In this document: positions 41,336 through 52,019 of the stretch, in pieces | How the letters are laid out: each line of letters opens with the position of its first letter | Numbering within the stretch: position 1 is the stretch's first letter | Assembly (NCBI RefSeq): GCF_037176765.1 | Contig: NC_090026.1 | Coordinates: 131,522,752-131,586,751, forward strand | Source of the DNA: Anolis sagrei | Lineage: Eukaryota; Chordata; Lepidosauria; Squamata; Anolidae | Length of the DNA: 64,000 nt | Reading direction: 5' to 3' | The notes under the pieces: model-generated | Told to the model about the DNA's origin: nothing | What the model saw: the letters and a program-made list of their open reading frames with translations, nothing else | Database searches by the model: none | Translations under genes and position numbers: made by a program

Positions 41336-44300
41336 CTAGGGGAAAGGCAGGATCGCATTGGCTCAAGGAAAGATCAACAACGAAGATTGGGATACATTAC
41401 AGGCATGCACAAACTATGTCTCTCCAGGTGTTTTGGACTGCAACTCCCACCATTCCTCACAGCCTCAGGCCCCTTCCTTTCCCCCCTCAGCCGCTTAAGC
41501 GGCTGAGGGGGGAAAGGAAAGGGCCTGAGGCTGTGAGGAATGGTGGGAGTTGCAGTCCAAAACACCTGGAGAGACATAGTTTGCCCAGGCCTCCTCTAAC
41601 ATACCCTAAACAGGCAGCAACTCAAATGGCCAAATCACAAAAGGTGTGCCTTTGCCTCTGCGCATGACATTCAGCAGCAAATATTTGTTTTGCTTTCAAG
41701 GTTTAGATAACCGAGGTGTGCGTTAGATTTGACGGCACGTTGAGACTCAAGAAAGTATGGGACTTTGGGGAGTTGCAGTTCACAACATTCCCCCAAATCT
41801 ATCCCAAATCGTAATGCTTCAAAGCTCCATACAAAAATATATGTGACTCGAGAAACCTTTCCCTATACAGCGTTCCCTCGCTACTTCATGGGGAAAGGGA
41901 ATTGATTTTGTCATTTGGGAGTCGTAGTTCCTGGGATTTATAGTTCACCTACAATCAAAGAGCATTCTGAGCCCCACCAACGATGGAATTCAACCAATCT
42001 TGGCACACAGAACTCCCCTGACCAACAGAAAATACTGGAAGGGTTTGCTGGGCATTGACCTTGAGTTTGGGAGTTGTAGTTCACCTACATGCTCCCTGGA
42101 TGTAGGTGAACTACAACTCCCAAACTCAAGGTCAATGCCCACTGTGGACTCGAACAGTGATGGATCTGGATCAAACTTGGCATGGATATTCAATATGGGA
42201 TTTGTAGTTCACCTACAATCAAAGTTTGGAATTCAACCAAACTTGGCACACAGAAGTCCCACAACCAACAGAAAACATTGGAAGGGTTTGTTGGGATTGA
42301 GTTTTGGAGTTGTAGTTCACCTACATCCAGAGAGCACTGTAGACTCAAACAATGATGGATCTGGACCGCACTTGGCACCAATACTCAATATGCCCAAATG
42401 TGAAAACTGGTGGAGTTTTGGGGAAATAGACCTTGGCATTTGGGAGTTGTAGTTTCTGGGATTTATAGTTCATCTACAATCAAAGAGCATTCTGAACCCC
42501 ACCAATGATGGAATTCCACCAAACTTTGTACACAGAACTCCCATGACCAACAGAAAATACTGGAAGGCTTTGCTGGGCATTGACCTTGAGTTTGGGAGTT
42601 GTAGCTCACCTACATCCAGAGAGCACTGTGGACTCAAACAGTGATGAGTCTGGACCAAACTTGGCACGGATATTCAATATGCACAAATGTGAACTCTAGT
42701 GGAGTTTGGGGAAAATATACCTTCACATTTGGGAGTTGTAGTTGTTGGGTTATATCAAGGAGAATTCTGAACTCCACCAACAATAGAATTGAGCCAAACT
42801 TCCCACACAGAACCCCCATGACCAACAGAAAATATACATCCAGAGAGCACTGTGGACTCAAACAGTGATGGGTCTGGACCAAACTTGGCATGGATATTCA
42901 ATTTGCCCAAATGTGAACAGTAGTGGAGTTTGGGGAAAATAGAAATTGGCATTTGGGACTTGTAGTTTCTGGGATTTATAGTTCACCTACAATCAAAGAG
43001 CATTCTGAACCCCACCAATGATGGAATTCAACCAAACTTGGTACACAGAACTCACATGACCAACAGAAAATACTGGAAGGGTTTGCATTGACCTTGAATT
43101 TGGGAGTTGTAGTCCACCTACATCCAGAGAGCACTGTGGACTCAAACAGTGATGGATCTGGACCAAACTTGGCACGGATATTCAATATGCACAAATGTAA
43201 ACACTAGTGGAATTTGGGGAAAATAGACATTGGCATTTGGGAGTTGTAATTTCTGGGATTTATAGTTCACCTACAATCAAAGAGCATTCTGAACCCCAGC
43301 AATGATGGAATTCAACCAAACTTGGTACACAGAACTCCCATGACCAACAGAAAATACTGGAAGGGTTTGGTGGGCATTGACCTTGAGTTTGGGAGCTGTA
43401 GTTCACCTACATCCAGAGAGCACTGTGGACTCAAACAGTGATGGATCCTGACCAAACTTGGCATGGATATTCAATATGCCCAAATGTGAACACAGGCGGA
43501 GTTTGGGGGAAATAGACCTTGACGTTTGGGAGTTGTAGTTTCTGGGATTTATAGTTCATGTACAATCAAAGAGCATTCTGACCCCACCAATGATGGAATT
43601 GGGCCAAACTTCCTACACATAACTCCCATGAACAACAGAAAATACTGTGTTTTCTGGTGGTCTTTGGCAACCCCTCATATACCTCTTTGCGACCCCCTCC
43701 CCCAGGGGTCCCGACCAACAGGTTGAGAAACACTGATTTAGAGTAGAGCAATTTATTGTCAAAGACTTTCAAGGCCAGAATCTCTGGGTTGCTGTGAGTT
43801 TTCCAGGCTGTTTGGCCATGCTCCAGAATCATTCTCTCCTAACGTTTTGTCTGCATCTATCGCAGGCATCCTCAGAGGTAGTGTGATCTATTTCGATCTC
43901 CCATCTTTATTTAGATCTCCCGTCGCCTTCTATTTCTCGATGTTTACATTTGCTAGCAAACAGAGCCAGACGTCAGCTTTTAAACAAGTCCAAATAAGGG
44001 AGAAATGCTCCTTTTGGCAAAGAGGCGAGGATGCCTTCAATACTACGGCCGGGGAAGAGGGGCCTGCCCTTATAGCAAGGCCAAAGCCAATTCTGCATTA
44101 CGAGGGAAGCAGTGCCTTGAACAAGGGAAGACTGAGGCAGAAGAAAGCGTATTATTATTATTACTATTATTATTATTATCATCTATATAAATAAAAATGT
44201 AATGCTCGTTTGTGGGATTAACCTAACTCAAAAACCACTGGACGAATAGACACCAAATTTGGATACAAGATACCTAACAACCCAATGTATGCCCTTCACT

Positions 44301-47300
44301 CAAAAAAATGATTTTGTCATTTGGGGGTTGTAGTTGCTGGGATTTATAGTTCACCTACAATCAAAGAACTTTCTGACCCCACCAACGATGGAATTGAACC
44401 AAACTTGGCACACAGAACTCCCAAGACTAACAGAAAATACTGGAAGGTTTTGGTGGGCAGTGTACTTTGATTTTGGAGTTGTAGTTCACCTACATCCAAA
44501 GATGACTGTGGACTCAAACAATGATGGATCTGGACCAAACTCTACAAGAATACTCAATATGCCCAAATGTGAATACTACTGGAGGTTGGGGGAAAATAGA
44601 CCTTGACATCTGGGAGTTGTAGTTGCTGGTATTTATAGTTCACCTACAGTCAAAGAGCATTCTGAACCCCACCGACGATAGAATTGGGCCAAACCTCCCA
44701 CACAGAACCCCCATGTGGGCCACAGCAACACGTGGCAGGGGATGGCTAGTTATTATTATTATTCAAAACACAACAAGATGAGTCCACAGTAGACACTCTG
44801 CTGGCTGTTGTACTGGATCACACGTCAGACACTTCCCAAGTGTCTAGGACTGTGTGATGTATCGACGAATAATGCATGCAGATCCCTGTAAGGTGGCCTT
44901 CTGCAGCTGGTAATTTTGTCAGCACTGATTGTGTTTAAGTGCAGGCCAAGGTCTTTAGGCACTGCACCCAGTGTGCTCATCACCACTGGGACCACCTGTA
45001 CTGGCTTATGCCAGAGTCTTTGCTATTATTATTATTATTATTAGATACACAACAAGGCTGGTACACAGCTTAACAAGGTATCTGTGCTGGCTGTTGAATT
45101 GGATCACACGTCGGACCCTTCCAAAGTGTCTAGGACTGTGTGATGTATCGGCAAATGATGCATGCAGATCCCAGTAAGGTGGCCTTTTGCAGCTGACAGG
45201 TGGTAATTTTGTTAGCACCGACTGTGTTTAAGTGCAGGCCCAGGTCTTGAGGCACTGCACCCAGTGTGCCCATCACCACTGGGACCACCTTGACTGGCTT
45301 ATGCCAGAGTCTTTCCTATCATTATCATTATTATCATTATCATTATTATTATTATTAGATACACAACAAGGCTGGTACACAGCAAACAAAATCACTCTGC
45401 TAGCTGTTGTATTTGATCACATGTCGGACACTTCCCAAGTGTCTAGGACTGTGATGTATTTGCAAATAATGCGTGCAGATCAGAGTAGGGTGGCCTTTTG
45501 CAGCTGAGAGATGTTAATTTTGTCAGCACCGATTGTTTTTAAGTGCAGGCCAAGGTCTTTAGGCACTGCACCCAGTAAGCCAATACTTGTTTGTACCCTG
45601 CTCTTCTCTCAAGATCAGGTATGAGGAAACTTCAGGCATCCAGATGTTTTGGACTCCAACTCCCAGAATTCCTAACAGCCTCAGGAAAGCCTGGAAAACT
45701 CACAGCAACCCAGTGATTCCGGCCTTGAAAGTCTTTGACAATACGTCGATCTAAATCAGTGTTTCTTAACCTGTTGGTCGGGACCCCTGGGGGGGAGTTG
45801 CAAAGAGGTGTCAGAGGGGTTGCTAAAGACCACCAGAAAATACAGTATTTTCTGTTGTTCATGGGAAACGATATTATGATTATATATTTTATATTACATG
45901 TAATATTACAGTATAATGGTATAGTACAATATAGTAATATATAATACTAATATTTTGCTCTGGTAATAATGTAATATTTACATATTACTTGTGAGAAGGG
46001 CAGCATATAAGTGTCGTAAATAAATAACAGTTTTTAACTTTTGAACGAGATGAGTCTTAAAACAGTAAATGACTTTGTAAACAGCCCTGAATCTTGGAAT
46101 GGGAAGAAGGTGGAAAACAGGAAAAATACAATGGTAACGCTTCTAATAATCGACACATCCGATGGAAAAGGTATGGCAGACTTCAAAGGCAATTCTACCA
46201 TTTTAAGAGCTCATTTCCAGGACAATCGGAACCAGAGTTGGGATATTTTTCCACCGTACCTTGTACTGGTCATTGGGGCCCAGCTTGTTCCAAGGCTCGG
46301 GGTTATTCTTTCTGTCCCAGCTGCATAGAAAAAGGTCAGGGAAAAGAGCAATGAATACAGATGTTTGGCACAGGATATAACCTGCTTGCCTTTCACTTAT
46401 GGTCTTACTGGCTTATAAGAAATGAGCCAACTTGGGCCCTCCCGGTGTTTTGGACTTCAACTCGCACAATTCCTAACAGCCGGTAGGCTGTTAGGAATTG
46501 TGCGAGTTGAAGTCCAAAACACCGGGAGGGCCGAAGTTGGTGTAGACGCATTGTGAGAAAGGGATCAAGTATTGGCTTGAAGCTACAGTTGTTGCAATTT
46601 CACTTTTTTCAGAAGAGTGCAATAGATAAGCTATATGAATGAAAGCATAGGTTTTGTTCTAAACAGGAGTTACTGCAAAATAGGTCAGAAATATTAAAAA
46701 TTAACTAGGTGAGACCAGCGTTGAAAGGGTTAAATGGATGCAGTGACTTAGAGAAGCTGCGGTTCAATATAAGCAGACTTGTCTGTTGATTAGTAACGCC
46801 TCAGTCTGAGAGAGCTCTCAGTGTGAGAGAAGCCTCTACGTGTGAAAGATAGAAACATAGACACAGTCTGAGAGAGCTCTCAGTGTGAGAGAAGCCTCTA
46901 CGTGTGAAAGATAGAAACATACACACAGTCTGAGAGAGCTATCAGTGTGAGAGAAGCCTCTACGTGTGAGATAGAAACAGACAGTCTGAGAGAGCTCTCA
47001 GTGTGAGAGAAGCCTCTACGTGTGAAAGATAGAAACAGACACAGTCTCAGTGTGAGAGGAGCATCTACATGTGAAAAATAGAAACATAGACACAGTCTGA
47101 GAGAGCTCTCAGTGTGTGAGAAGCCTCTACGTGTGAAAGATAGAAACATAGACACAGTCTGAGAGAGCTCTCAGTGTGTGAGAAGCCTCTACGTGTGAGA
47201 TAGAAACAGACAGTCTGAGAGAGCTCTCAGTGTGAGAGAAGCCTCTACGTGTGAAAGATAGAAACAGACACAGTCTCAGTGTGAGAGGAGCATCTACATG

Positions 47301-50300
47301 TGAAAAATAGAAACATAGACACAGTCTGAGAGAGCTCTCAGTGTGTGAGAAGCCTCTACGTGTGAGATAGAAACATACAGTCTGAAAGAGCTCTCAGTGT
47401 GAGAGAAGCCTCTACGTGTGAAAGATAGAAACATAGACACAGTCTGAGAGAGCTCTCAGTGTGAGAGAAGCCTCTACATGTGAAAGATAGAAACATAGAC
47501 ACAGTCTGAGAGAGCTCTCAGTGTGAGAGAAGCCTCTACGTGTGAAAGATAGAAACATACACACAGTCTGAGAGAGCTCTCAGTGTGAGAGAAGCCTCTA
47601 CGTGTGAAAGATAGAAACATAGACACAATCTGAGAGAGCTCTCAGTGTGAGAGAAGCCTCTACGTGTGAAAGATAGAAACATAGACACAGTCTGAGAGAG
47701 CTCTCAGTGTGAGAGAAGCCTCTACGTGTGAGATAGAAACAGACAGTCTGAGAGAGCTCTCAGTGTGAGAGAAGCCTCTACGTGTGAAAGATAGAAACAG
47801 ACACAGTCTCAGTGTGAGAGGAGCATCTACATGTGAAAAATAGAAACATAGACACAGTCTGAGAGAGCTCTCAGTGTGAGAGAAGCCTCTACGTGTGAAA
47901 GATAGAAACATAGACACAGTCTGAGAGAGCTCTCAGTGTGTGAGAAGCCTCTACGTGTGAGATAGAAACATACAGTCTGAGAGAGCTCTCAGTGTGAGAG
48001 AAGCCTCTACGTGTGAAAGATAGAAACATACACACAGTCTGAGAGAGCTCTCAGTGTGAGAGAAGCCTCTACATGTGAAAGATAGAAACACAGACACAGT
48101 CTGAGAGAGCTCTCAGTGTGAGAGAAGCCTCTACGTGTGAAAGATAGAAACATAGACACAGTCTGAGAGAGCTCTCAGTGTGAGAGAAGCCTCTACGTAT
48201 GAAAGATAGAAACATAGACACAGTCTGAGAGAGCTCTCAGTGTGAGAGAAGCCTCTACGTGTGAGATAGAAACATACAGTCTGAGAGAGCTCTGTGAGAG
48301 AAGCCTCTACGTGTGAAAGATAGAAACAGACACAGTCTCAGTGTGAGAGGAGCATCTACATGTGAAAAATAGAAACATAGACACAGTCTGAGAGAGCTCT
48401 CAGTGTGAGAGAAGCCTCTACGTGTGAAAGATAGAAACATAGACACAGTCTGAGAGAGCTCTCAGTGTGTGAGAAGCCTCTACGTGTGAGATAGAAACAT
48501 ACAGTCTGAGAGAGCTCTCAGTGTGAGAGAAGCCTCTACGTGTGAAAGATAGAAACATAGACACAGTCTGAGAGAGCTCTCAGTGTGAGAGAAGCCTCTA
48601 CATGTGAAAGATAGAAACATAGACACAGTCTGAGAGAGCTCTCAGTGTGAGAGAAGCCTCTACGTGTGAAAGATAGAAACATACACACAGTCTGAGAGAG
48701 CTCTCAGTGTGAGAGAAGCCTCTACGTGTGAAAGATAGAAACATAGACACAGTCTGAGAGAGCTCTCAGTGTGAGAGAAGCCTCTACGTGTGAAAGATAG
48801 AAACAGACACAGTCTCAGTGTGAGAGGAGCATCTACATGTGAAAAATAGAAACATAGACACAGTCTGAGAGAGCTCTCAGTGTGAGAGAAGCCTCTACGT
48901 GTGAAAGATAGAAACATAGACACAGTCTGAGAGAGCTCTCAGTGTGTGAGAAGCCTCTACGTGTGAGATAGAAACATACAGTCTGAGAGAGCTCTCAGTG
49001 TGAGAGAAGCCTCTACGTGTGAAAGATAGAAACATACACACAGTCTGAGAGAGCTCTCAGTGTGAGAGAAGCCTCTACATGTGAAAGATAGAAACACAGA
49101 CACAGTCTGAGAGAGCTCTCAGTGTGAGAGAAGCCTCTACGTGTGAAAGATAGAAACATAGACACAGTCTGAGAGAGCTCTCAGTGTGAGAGAAGCCTCT
49201 ACGTGTGAAAGATAGAAACATAGACACAGTCTGAGAGAGCTCTCAGTGTGAGAGAAGCCTCTCTGTGTGAAAGTCTGCCTCAGTGAGAGAATAGGCCTCA
49301 TAGTTAGTAGGCCTGATTGTGAGGTAGGCCTTAGTCTGTGAGAGGCGGCTTCACAGTGTGAGGTAGGCCTCGGTATGGAAAAGGCCTTGTGTGTGAAGGT
49401 TGAACTTTATTCGTGTTGTGGAAACTCTGTTCTTATAAATAGTACAAACATATTATTTTGCTATAAAGAAAAGCCTTCTAAAGAAGATATAACATTAGTA
49501 AAGGTTTCCCCTAATATTAAGTCCAGTCATCTCCAACTGGGGGTTAGTGCTCATCTCCATTTCTAAGCAGAAGAGCGGGCATTGTCCGTAGACACCTCCA
49601 AGGTCATGTGGCCAGCATCACTGCATGGAGCACTCTTACCTTCCCGCAGAAGCGGTACCTATTGATCTACACACATTTGCATGTTTTCAAACTGCCAAGT
49701 TTGGCAGAAGCTGGGTCTAAGGGTGAAAGCTCACCCCACTCCCCTGATTTGAACCACCGACCTTTCGGTCAGCAAGTTCAGCAGCTCAGCGGTTCAATAT
49801 AAGCAGTGCCAACAGGGTAAAAACATTTGTCTGTTTGTTTTTGTTCTTGTTCTCACTTTTGGACACTGGTGCTGCTGCTGATAAGCTACTCTGTTGTACA
49901 TTTACGGGGAAGGTGTTTTGTTAATAACTCAGCAAAATACTTGCCAGACGTCGGGGTTTCGGAGAGCGAGGCGCATGATGTAGAGGGCAGCCCCAGTCCC
50001 TCCAGCGCCAATGAAGATAAAGAGAGGAATCAACTGCAGGGAAAACAACAAGATTCAACCATAAAAACCAGGATCGTGACTCAACTGTGGAACGAACTAC
50101 ACCATGTAACACCATTGAATGTTTGCCTTTTATGTTGTAAGCTGCCCTGACTCCCTATGGGGAGATAGGGCAGGATATAAATAAAGTTTGATTGATTGAT
50201 CTGCAGGTTTTTTTTTTCGTATGGAGATCACACTCTTTCAACCTCAGGATGAAAAAGGCGCTGATGAAGATCTGCAAAATAGCCAAAATTGCACAAAACT

Positions 50301-51797
50301 GAGCAAGGAGAAGCTTTGACAAGCTTTAAAAGAAAAATCAAAGCTTGTTTCTTACGGTACTTTTTCACAACAAGAAATCATAGCAATTATTAATTCCTTC
50401 TTTGAGGCTGAGAGAGTGTAACCCAGGCATGGGCAAACTTGTCTGTTTTATGAGTTGCTTATAAACGTCCTGCTCCTATTTTATCTCATTATAGTTTGTT
50501 AACTGTTTTTATCCTGAATATGTGGCCCGCCCATTGTCATCAATATCGTGATTGTGTTTATTTTATGATTTTTTTCTTTTTAATGTCATTTTGATAATGT
50601 TGTTGTTGTCTTATTGTATATGCTTTGATTTTATTGCCCCATGTAAGCCACTCCGAGTCCCCATCGGAGAGATGGTGGCGGGGTAGAAATAAAGTGTATT
50701 ATTATTATTATTATTATTATTATAGTGTCTAGATCTAGGGAAGTAATGCTACCCCTCAATTCTGCTTTGGTAAGACCACACTTGGAATATTGTGTCCAAT
50801 TCTGGGCACCACAATTCAAGAGAGATTGACAAGCTGGAATGTGTCCAGAGGAGGGCGACTAAAATGATCAAGGGTCTGGAGAACAAGCCCTATGAGGAGC
50901 GGCTTAAGGAGCTGTGCATGTTTAGCCTGACGAAGAGAAGGCTGAGAGGAGATATGATAGCCATGCATAAATATGTGAGAGAAAGGCACTGGGAGGAGGG
51001 AGCAAGCTTGTTTTCTGCTTCCATGAAGACTAGGACACAAAACAATGGCTTCAAACTACAAGAGAGGAGATTCCATCTGAACATGAGGAATAACTTCCTG
51101 ATTGTGAGAGCCGTTCAGCAGTGGAACTCTCTGCCCCGGAGTGTGGTGGAGGCTCCTTCTTTGGAAGCTTTGAAACAGAGGCTGGATGGCCATCTGTCAG
51201 GGGTGATTTGAATGCAATATTCCTGCTTCTTGGCAGAATGGGGTTGGACTGGATGGCCCAGGAGGTCTCTTCCAACTCTAGGAGTCTATTATTATTATTA
51301 TTCCTCAATGGGTATCAATGACTAAGTGTCATAATGAGCCCACCAACTGGGAAGACCACACTGTGCTGGCTCCCCAATATGTTCATTCTAGTGCCTGCCA
51401 TTGCCTTCCTTCTGAGGCTGAGAGAGTGTCACCCAATGGGTTCCCATGACTGAGCAGAGATAATACAATATCTAATAACAACAACAACTAAACAATATGA
51501 TATACAAGAATATAATTAATAACAGACCCAAATTATATAATATAATAGCAATAATAATAATATAATACAGTGTGAGTGTTATATCCCAGCCTTGGGCCAA
51601 GTTGGGCCCTTCAGGCGTTTTGGACTACAACTCCCACAATTCCTAACAGCCGGAACGGCTGTTAGGAATTGTGGGAGTTGTAGTCCAAAACGCCTGAAGG
51701 GCCCAACTTGGCCCAGGCTTTGCCCCACAGACTAGGCCGCGCTGCCTCCACTCACGCTGGGGTGCTTCCTCGCCTGGCTGGCCATGAGGCGGAACAT
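41279..51797 (-). CDS. NDUFA4: NDUFA4-family gene, cytochrome c oxidase-associated subunit (complete, four exons)
   Basis: NDUFA4 (also called COXFA4) is a small single-pass inner mitochondrial membrane protein, first assigned to complex I and now regarded as a complex IV subunit. Coding exons, in minus-strand order: 51797-51756, 50033-49945, 46320-46260, 41335-41279. Joined, they give 82 residues beginning [14 protein letters not shown], then a membrane segment [20 protein letters not shown], then the family signature [20 protein letters not shown], and ending KLKKEGPDY. Human NDUFA4 is 81 residues. The extra Lys in DRKNNPEPW is shared with NDUFA4L2, while [12 protein letters not shown] matches NDUFA4, so it may be NDUFA4 itself or a third paralog. 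Introns 1 and 3 are GT-AG; intron 2 needs a GC donor. The frame is intact throughout. The NRF1-rich array upstream fits a respiratory-chain gene. Confidence 0.93.
41400..41595. mobile_element. Palindromic hAT, long-arm variant, in NDUFA4-like intron 3
   Basis: CAGGCATGCACAAACTATG start; arms meet at AGCCGCTTAAGCGGCT; closing CATAGTTTGCCCAGGCCT. It lies 65 bp from the exon 4 acceptor. Confidence 0.88.
41897..43735 (+). mobile_element. SPIN-like hAT right end with an expanded internal satellite (intron 3 of the NDUFA4-like gene)
   Basis: Seven or so rounds of a bipartite monomer: TTTGGGAGTTGTAGTT, CACCTACAATCAAAGAGCAT, CACACAGAACTCCCATGACC, then GGGCATTGACCTTGAGTTTG and ACATCCAGAGAGCACTGTGG. 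The right end reads GGTTGAGAAACACTG at 43735, the hAT terminus also seen at 1350. The left terminus is missing; a pogo-type end (CAGCGTTCCCTCGCTA) lies just before, at 41872. Confidence 0.7.
43740..43890 (+). mobile_element. Penelope-like terminal fragment
   Basis: TTGCTGTGAGTTTTCCAGGC TGTTTGGCCATGCTCCAGAA, CATCTATCGCAGGCATCCTC AGAGG. Confidence 0.7.
44182..44749 (+). mobile_element. Helitron, non-autonomous
   Basis: TCTATATAAATAAAAATG at the start, hairpin GGCCACAGCAACACGTGGC and CTAG at 44746-44749, inserted between A and T. Filled with satellite monomers. Confidence 0.85.
44755..45590 (-). mobile_element. Three head-to-tail retroelement 3' segments of about 290 bp
   Basis: Copies at about 44755-45020, 45045-45318 and 45358-45590 share TAGATACACAACAAGGCTGG TACACAGC, CAAGTGTCTAGGACTGTG, GTGCAGGCCAAGGTCTTTAG GCACTGCACCCAG, each separated by ATT runs. 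Family not assigned. Confidence 0.65.
45757..45870 (-). mobile_element. SPIN-like hAT end fragment
   Basis: CAGTGTTTCTTAACCTGTTG, then GGGACCCCTGGGGGGG, is the right terminus in reverse. Truncated after about 110 bp in AT-rich sequence. Confidence 0.65.
46260..46320 (-). CDS. NDUFA4: NDUFA4-like exon 3
   Basis: Acceptor TTCTATGCAG; the first base completes the Cys codon, then [20 protein letters not shown]. Donor AAG/GTACGG. This is the most conserved block of the family. Confidence 0.95.
46428..46548. mobile_element. Palindromic hAT in NDUFA4-like intron 2
   Basis: GGTGTTTTGGACTTCAACTC GCACAATTCC and its complement meet at AGCCGGTAGGCT. It starts about 110 bp from the exon 3 acceptor. Confidence 0.88.
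46803..49480. repeat. Minisatellite of about 60-bp units in intron 2 of the NDUFA4-like gene
   Basis: About 40 head-to-tail units of the form CAGTCTGAGAGAGCTCTCAG, TGTGAGAGAAGCCTCTACGT, GTGAAAGATAGAAACATAGA. Shortened and ATGTGAAAAATAG variants recur in the same order at several places (for example around 47030, 47270, 47810, 48340 and 48820), showing a higher-order structure. It decays into related GAGGTAGGCCT motifs from 49270. Long minus-strand frames through it are by-products of the repeat. Confidence 0.93.
49490..49800 (-). mobile_element. Sauria-type tRNA SINE in the NDUFA4-like intron 2
   Basis: Reverse B box GATTTGAACCACCGACC, CTTTCGGTCAGCAAGTTCAG CAGCTCAGCGG, GTCATGTGGCCAGCATCACT. 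The tail is TTAGTAAAGGTTTCCCC side. Confidence 0.85.
49945..50033 (-). CDS. NDUFA4: NDUFA4-like exon 2
   Basis: Acceptor CCCTGCAG then TTG ATT; encodes the membrane segment and RLALRNPDV, ending with the first two bases of the Cys codon. The only phase-compatible donor is GCAAGT at 49944-49939. Confidence 0.93.
50100..50715 (+). mobile_element. Two LINE 3' tails (L2/CR1 type)
   Basis: 50120-50200: GTTGTAAGCTGCCCTGACTC, AGATAGGGCAGGATATAAAT. 50600-50715: CCCATGTAAGCCACTCCGAG TCCCC, then (ATT)n. The piece between (50210-50440) shows no gene. Confidence 0.7.
50725..51292 (+). mobile_element. CR1 LINE 3' end in NDUFA4-like intron 1
   Basis: [88 protein letters not shown]. Confidence 0.93.
51588..51720. 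mobile_element. Palindromic hAT just inside NDUFA4-like intron 1
   Basis: GGGCCCTTCAGGCGTTTTGG, CAACTCCCACAATTCCTAAC AGCC and its full complement. It lies 36 bp from the exon 1 splice donor. Confidence 0.9.
51756..51797 (-). CDS. NDUFA4: NDUFA4-like exon 1 (coding part)
   Basis: 14 codons, [14 protein letters not shown], aligned to MLRQIIGQAKKHPS of NDUFA4. Donor AGC/GTGAGT reads leftwards from 51755. The start codon lies in a GC-rich context about 90 bp from an NRF1 palindrome. Confidence 0.92.
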
Positions 51798-51883
51798 GAT
51801 GGCGAGACACGAAAAACACGCAGCTCCACGCGAATAACCTTCTCCGTCTCCTTCTGTCGCCTTTCTCCGCGGAGTTTCCTTTT

Positions 51884-51897
51884 GTGCGCATGCGCAC
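51884..51897. promoter_or_regulatory. NRF1 site in the NDUFA4-like proximal promoter
   Basis: A perfect palindrome GTGCGCATGCGCAC, the NRF1 consensus, lies about 87 bp upstream of the NDUFA4-like start codon. NRF1 is the classic activator of nuclear respiratory-chain genes. It is outside the repeated units and is probably the ancestral promoter site. Confidence 0.7.
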
Positions 51898-52019
51898 AGA
51901 CCCAAAGTCACGCCCCAGAGGCCAGGCAGTTCTGTAGACACACCCAAAGGGGACCTCTACCTCCTTTCATTTCAACAGGCACTGCGTTAGACGACTAAAA
52001 GTGATTCCCTTTGCTGCAG

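Noticed and set aside
46898-48923. Repeated minus-strand frames ([14 protein letters not shown] type)
   Set aside because: Open only because the intronic minisatellite lacks stops in one frame; no start context or conservation.
46803-49290. Possible CRISPR-like array
   Set aside because: Units are contiguous with no unique spacers and this is vertebrate nuclear DNA.
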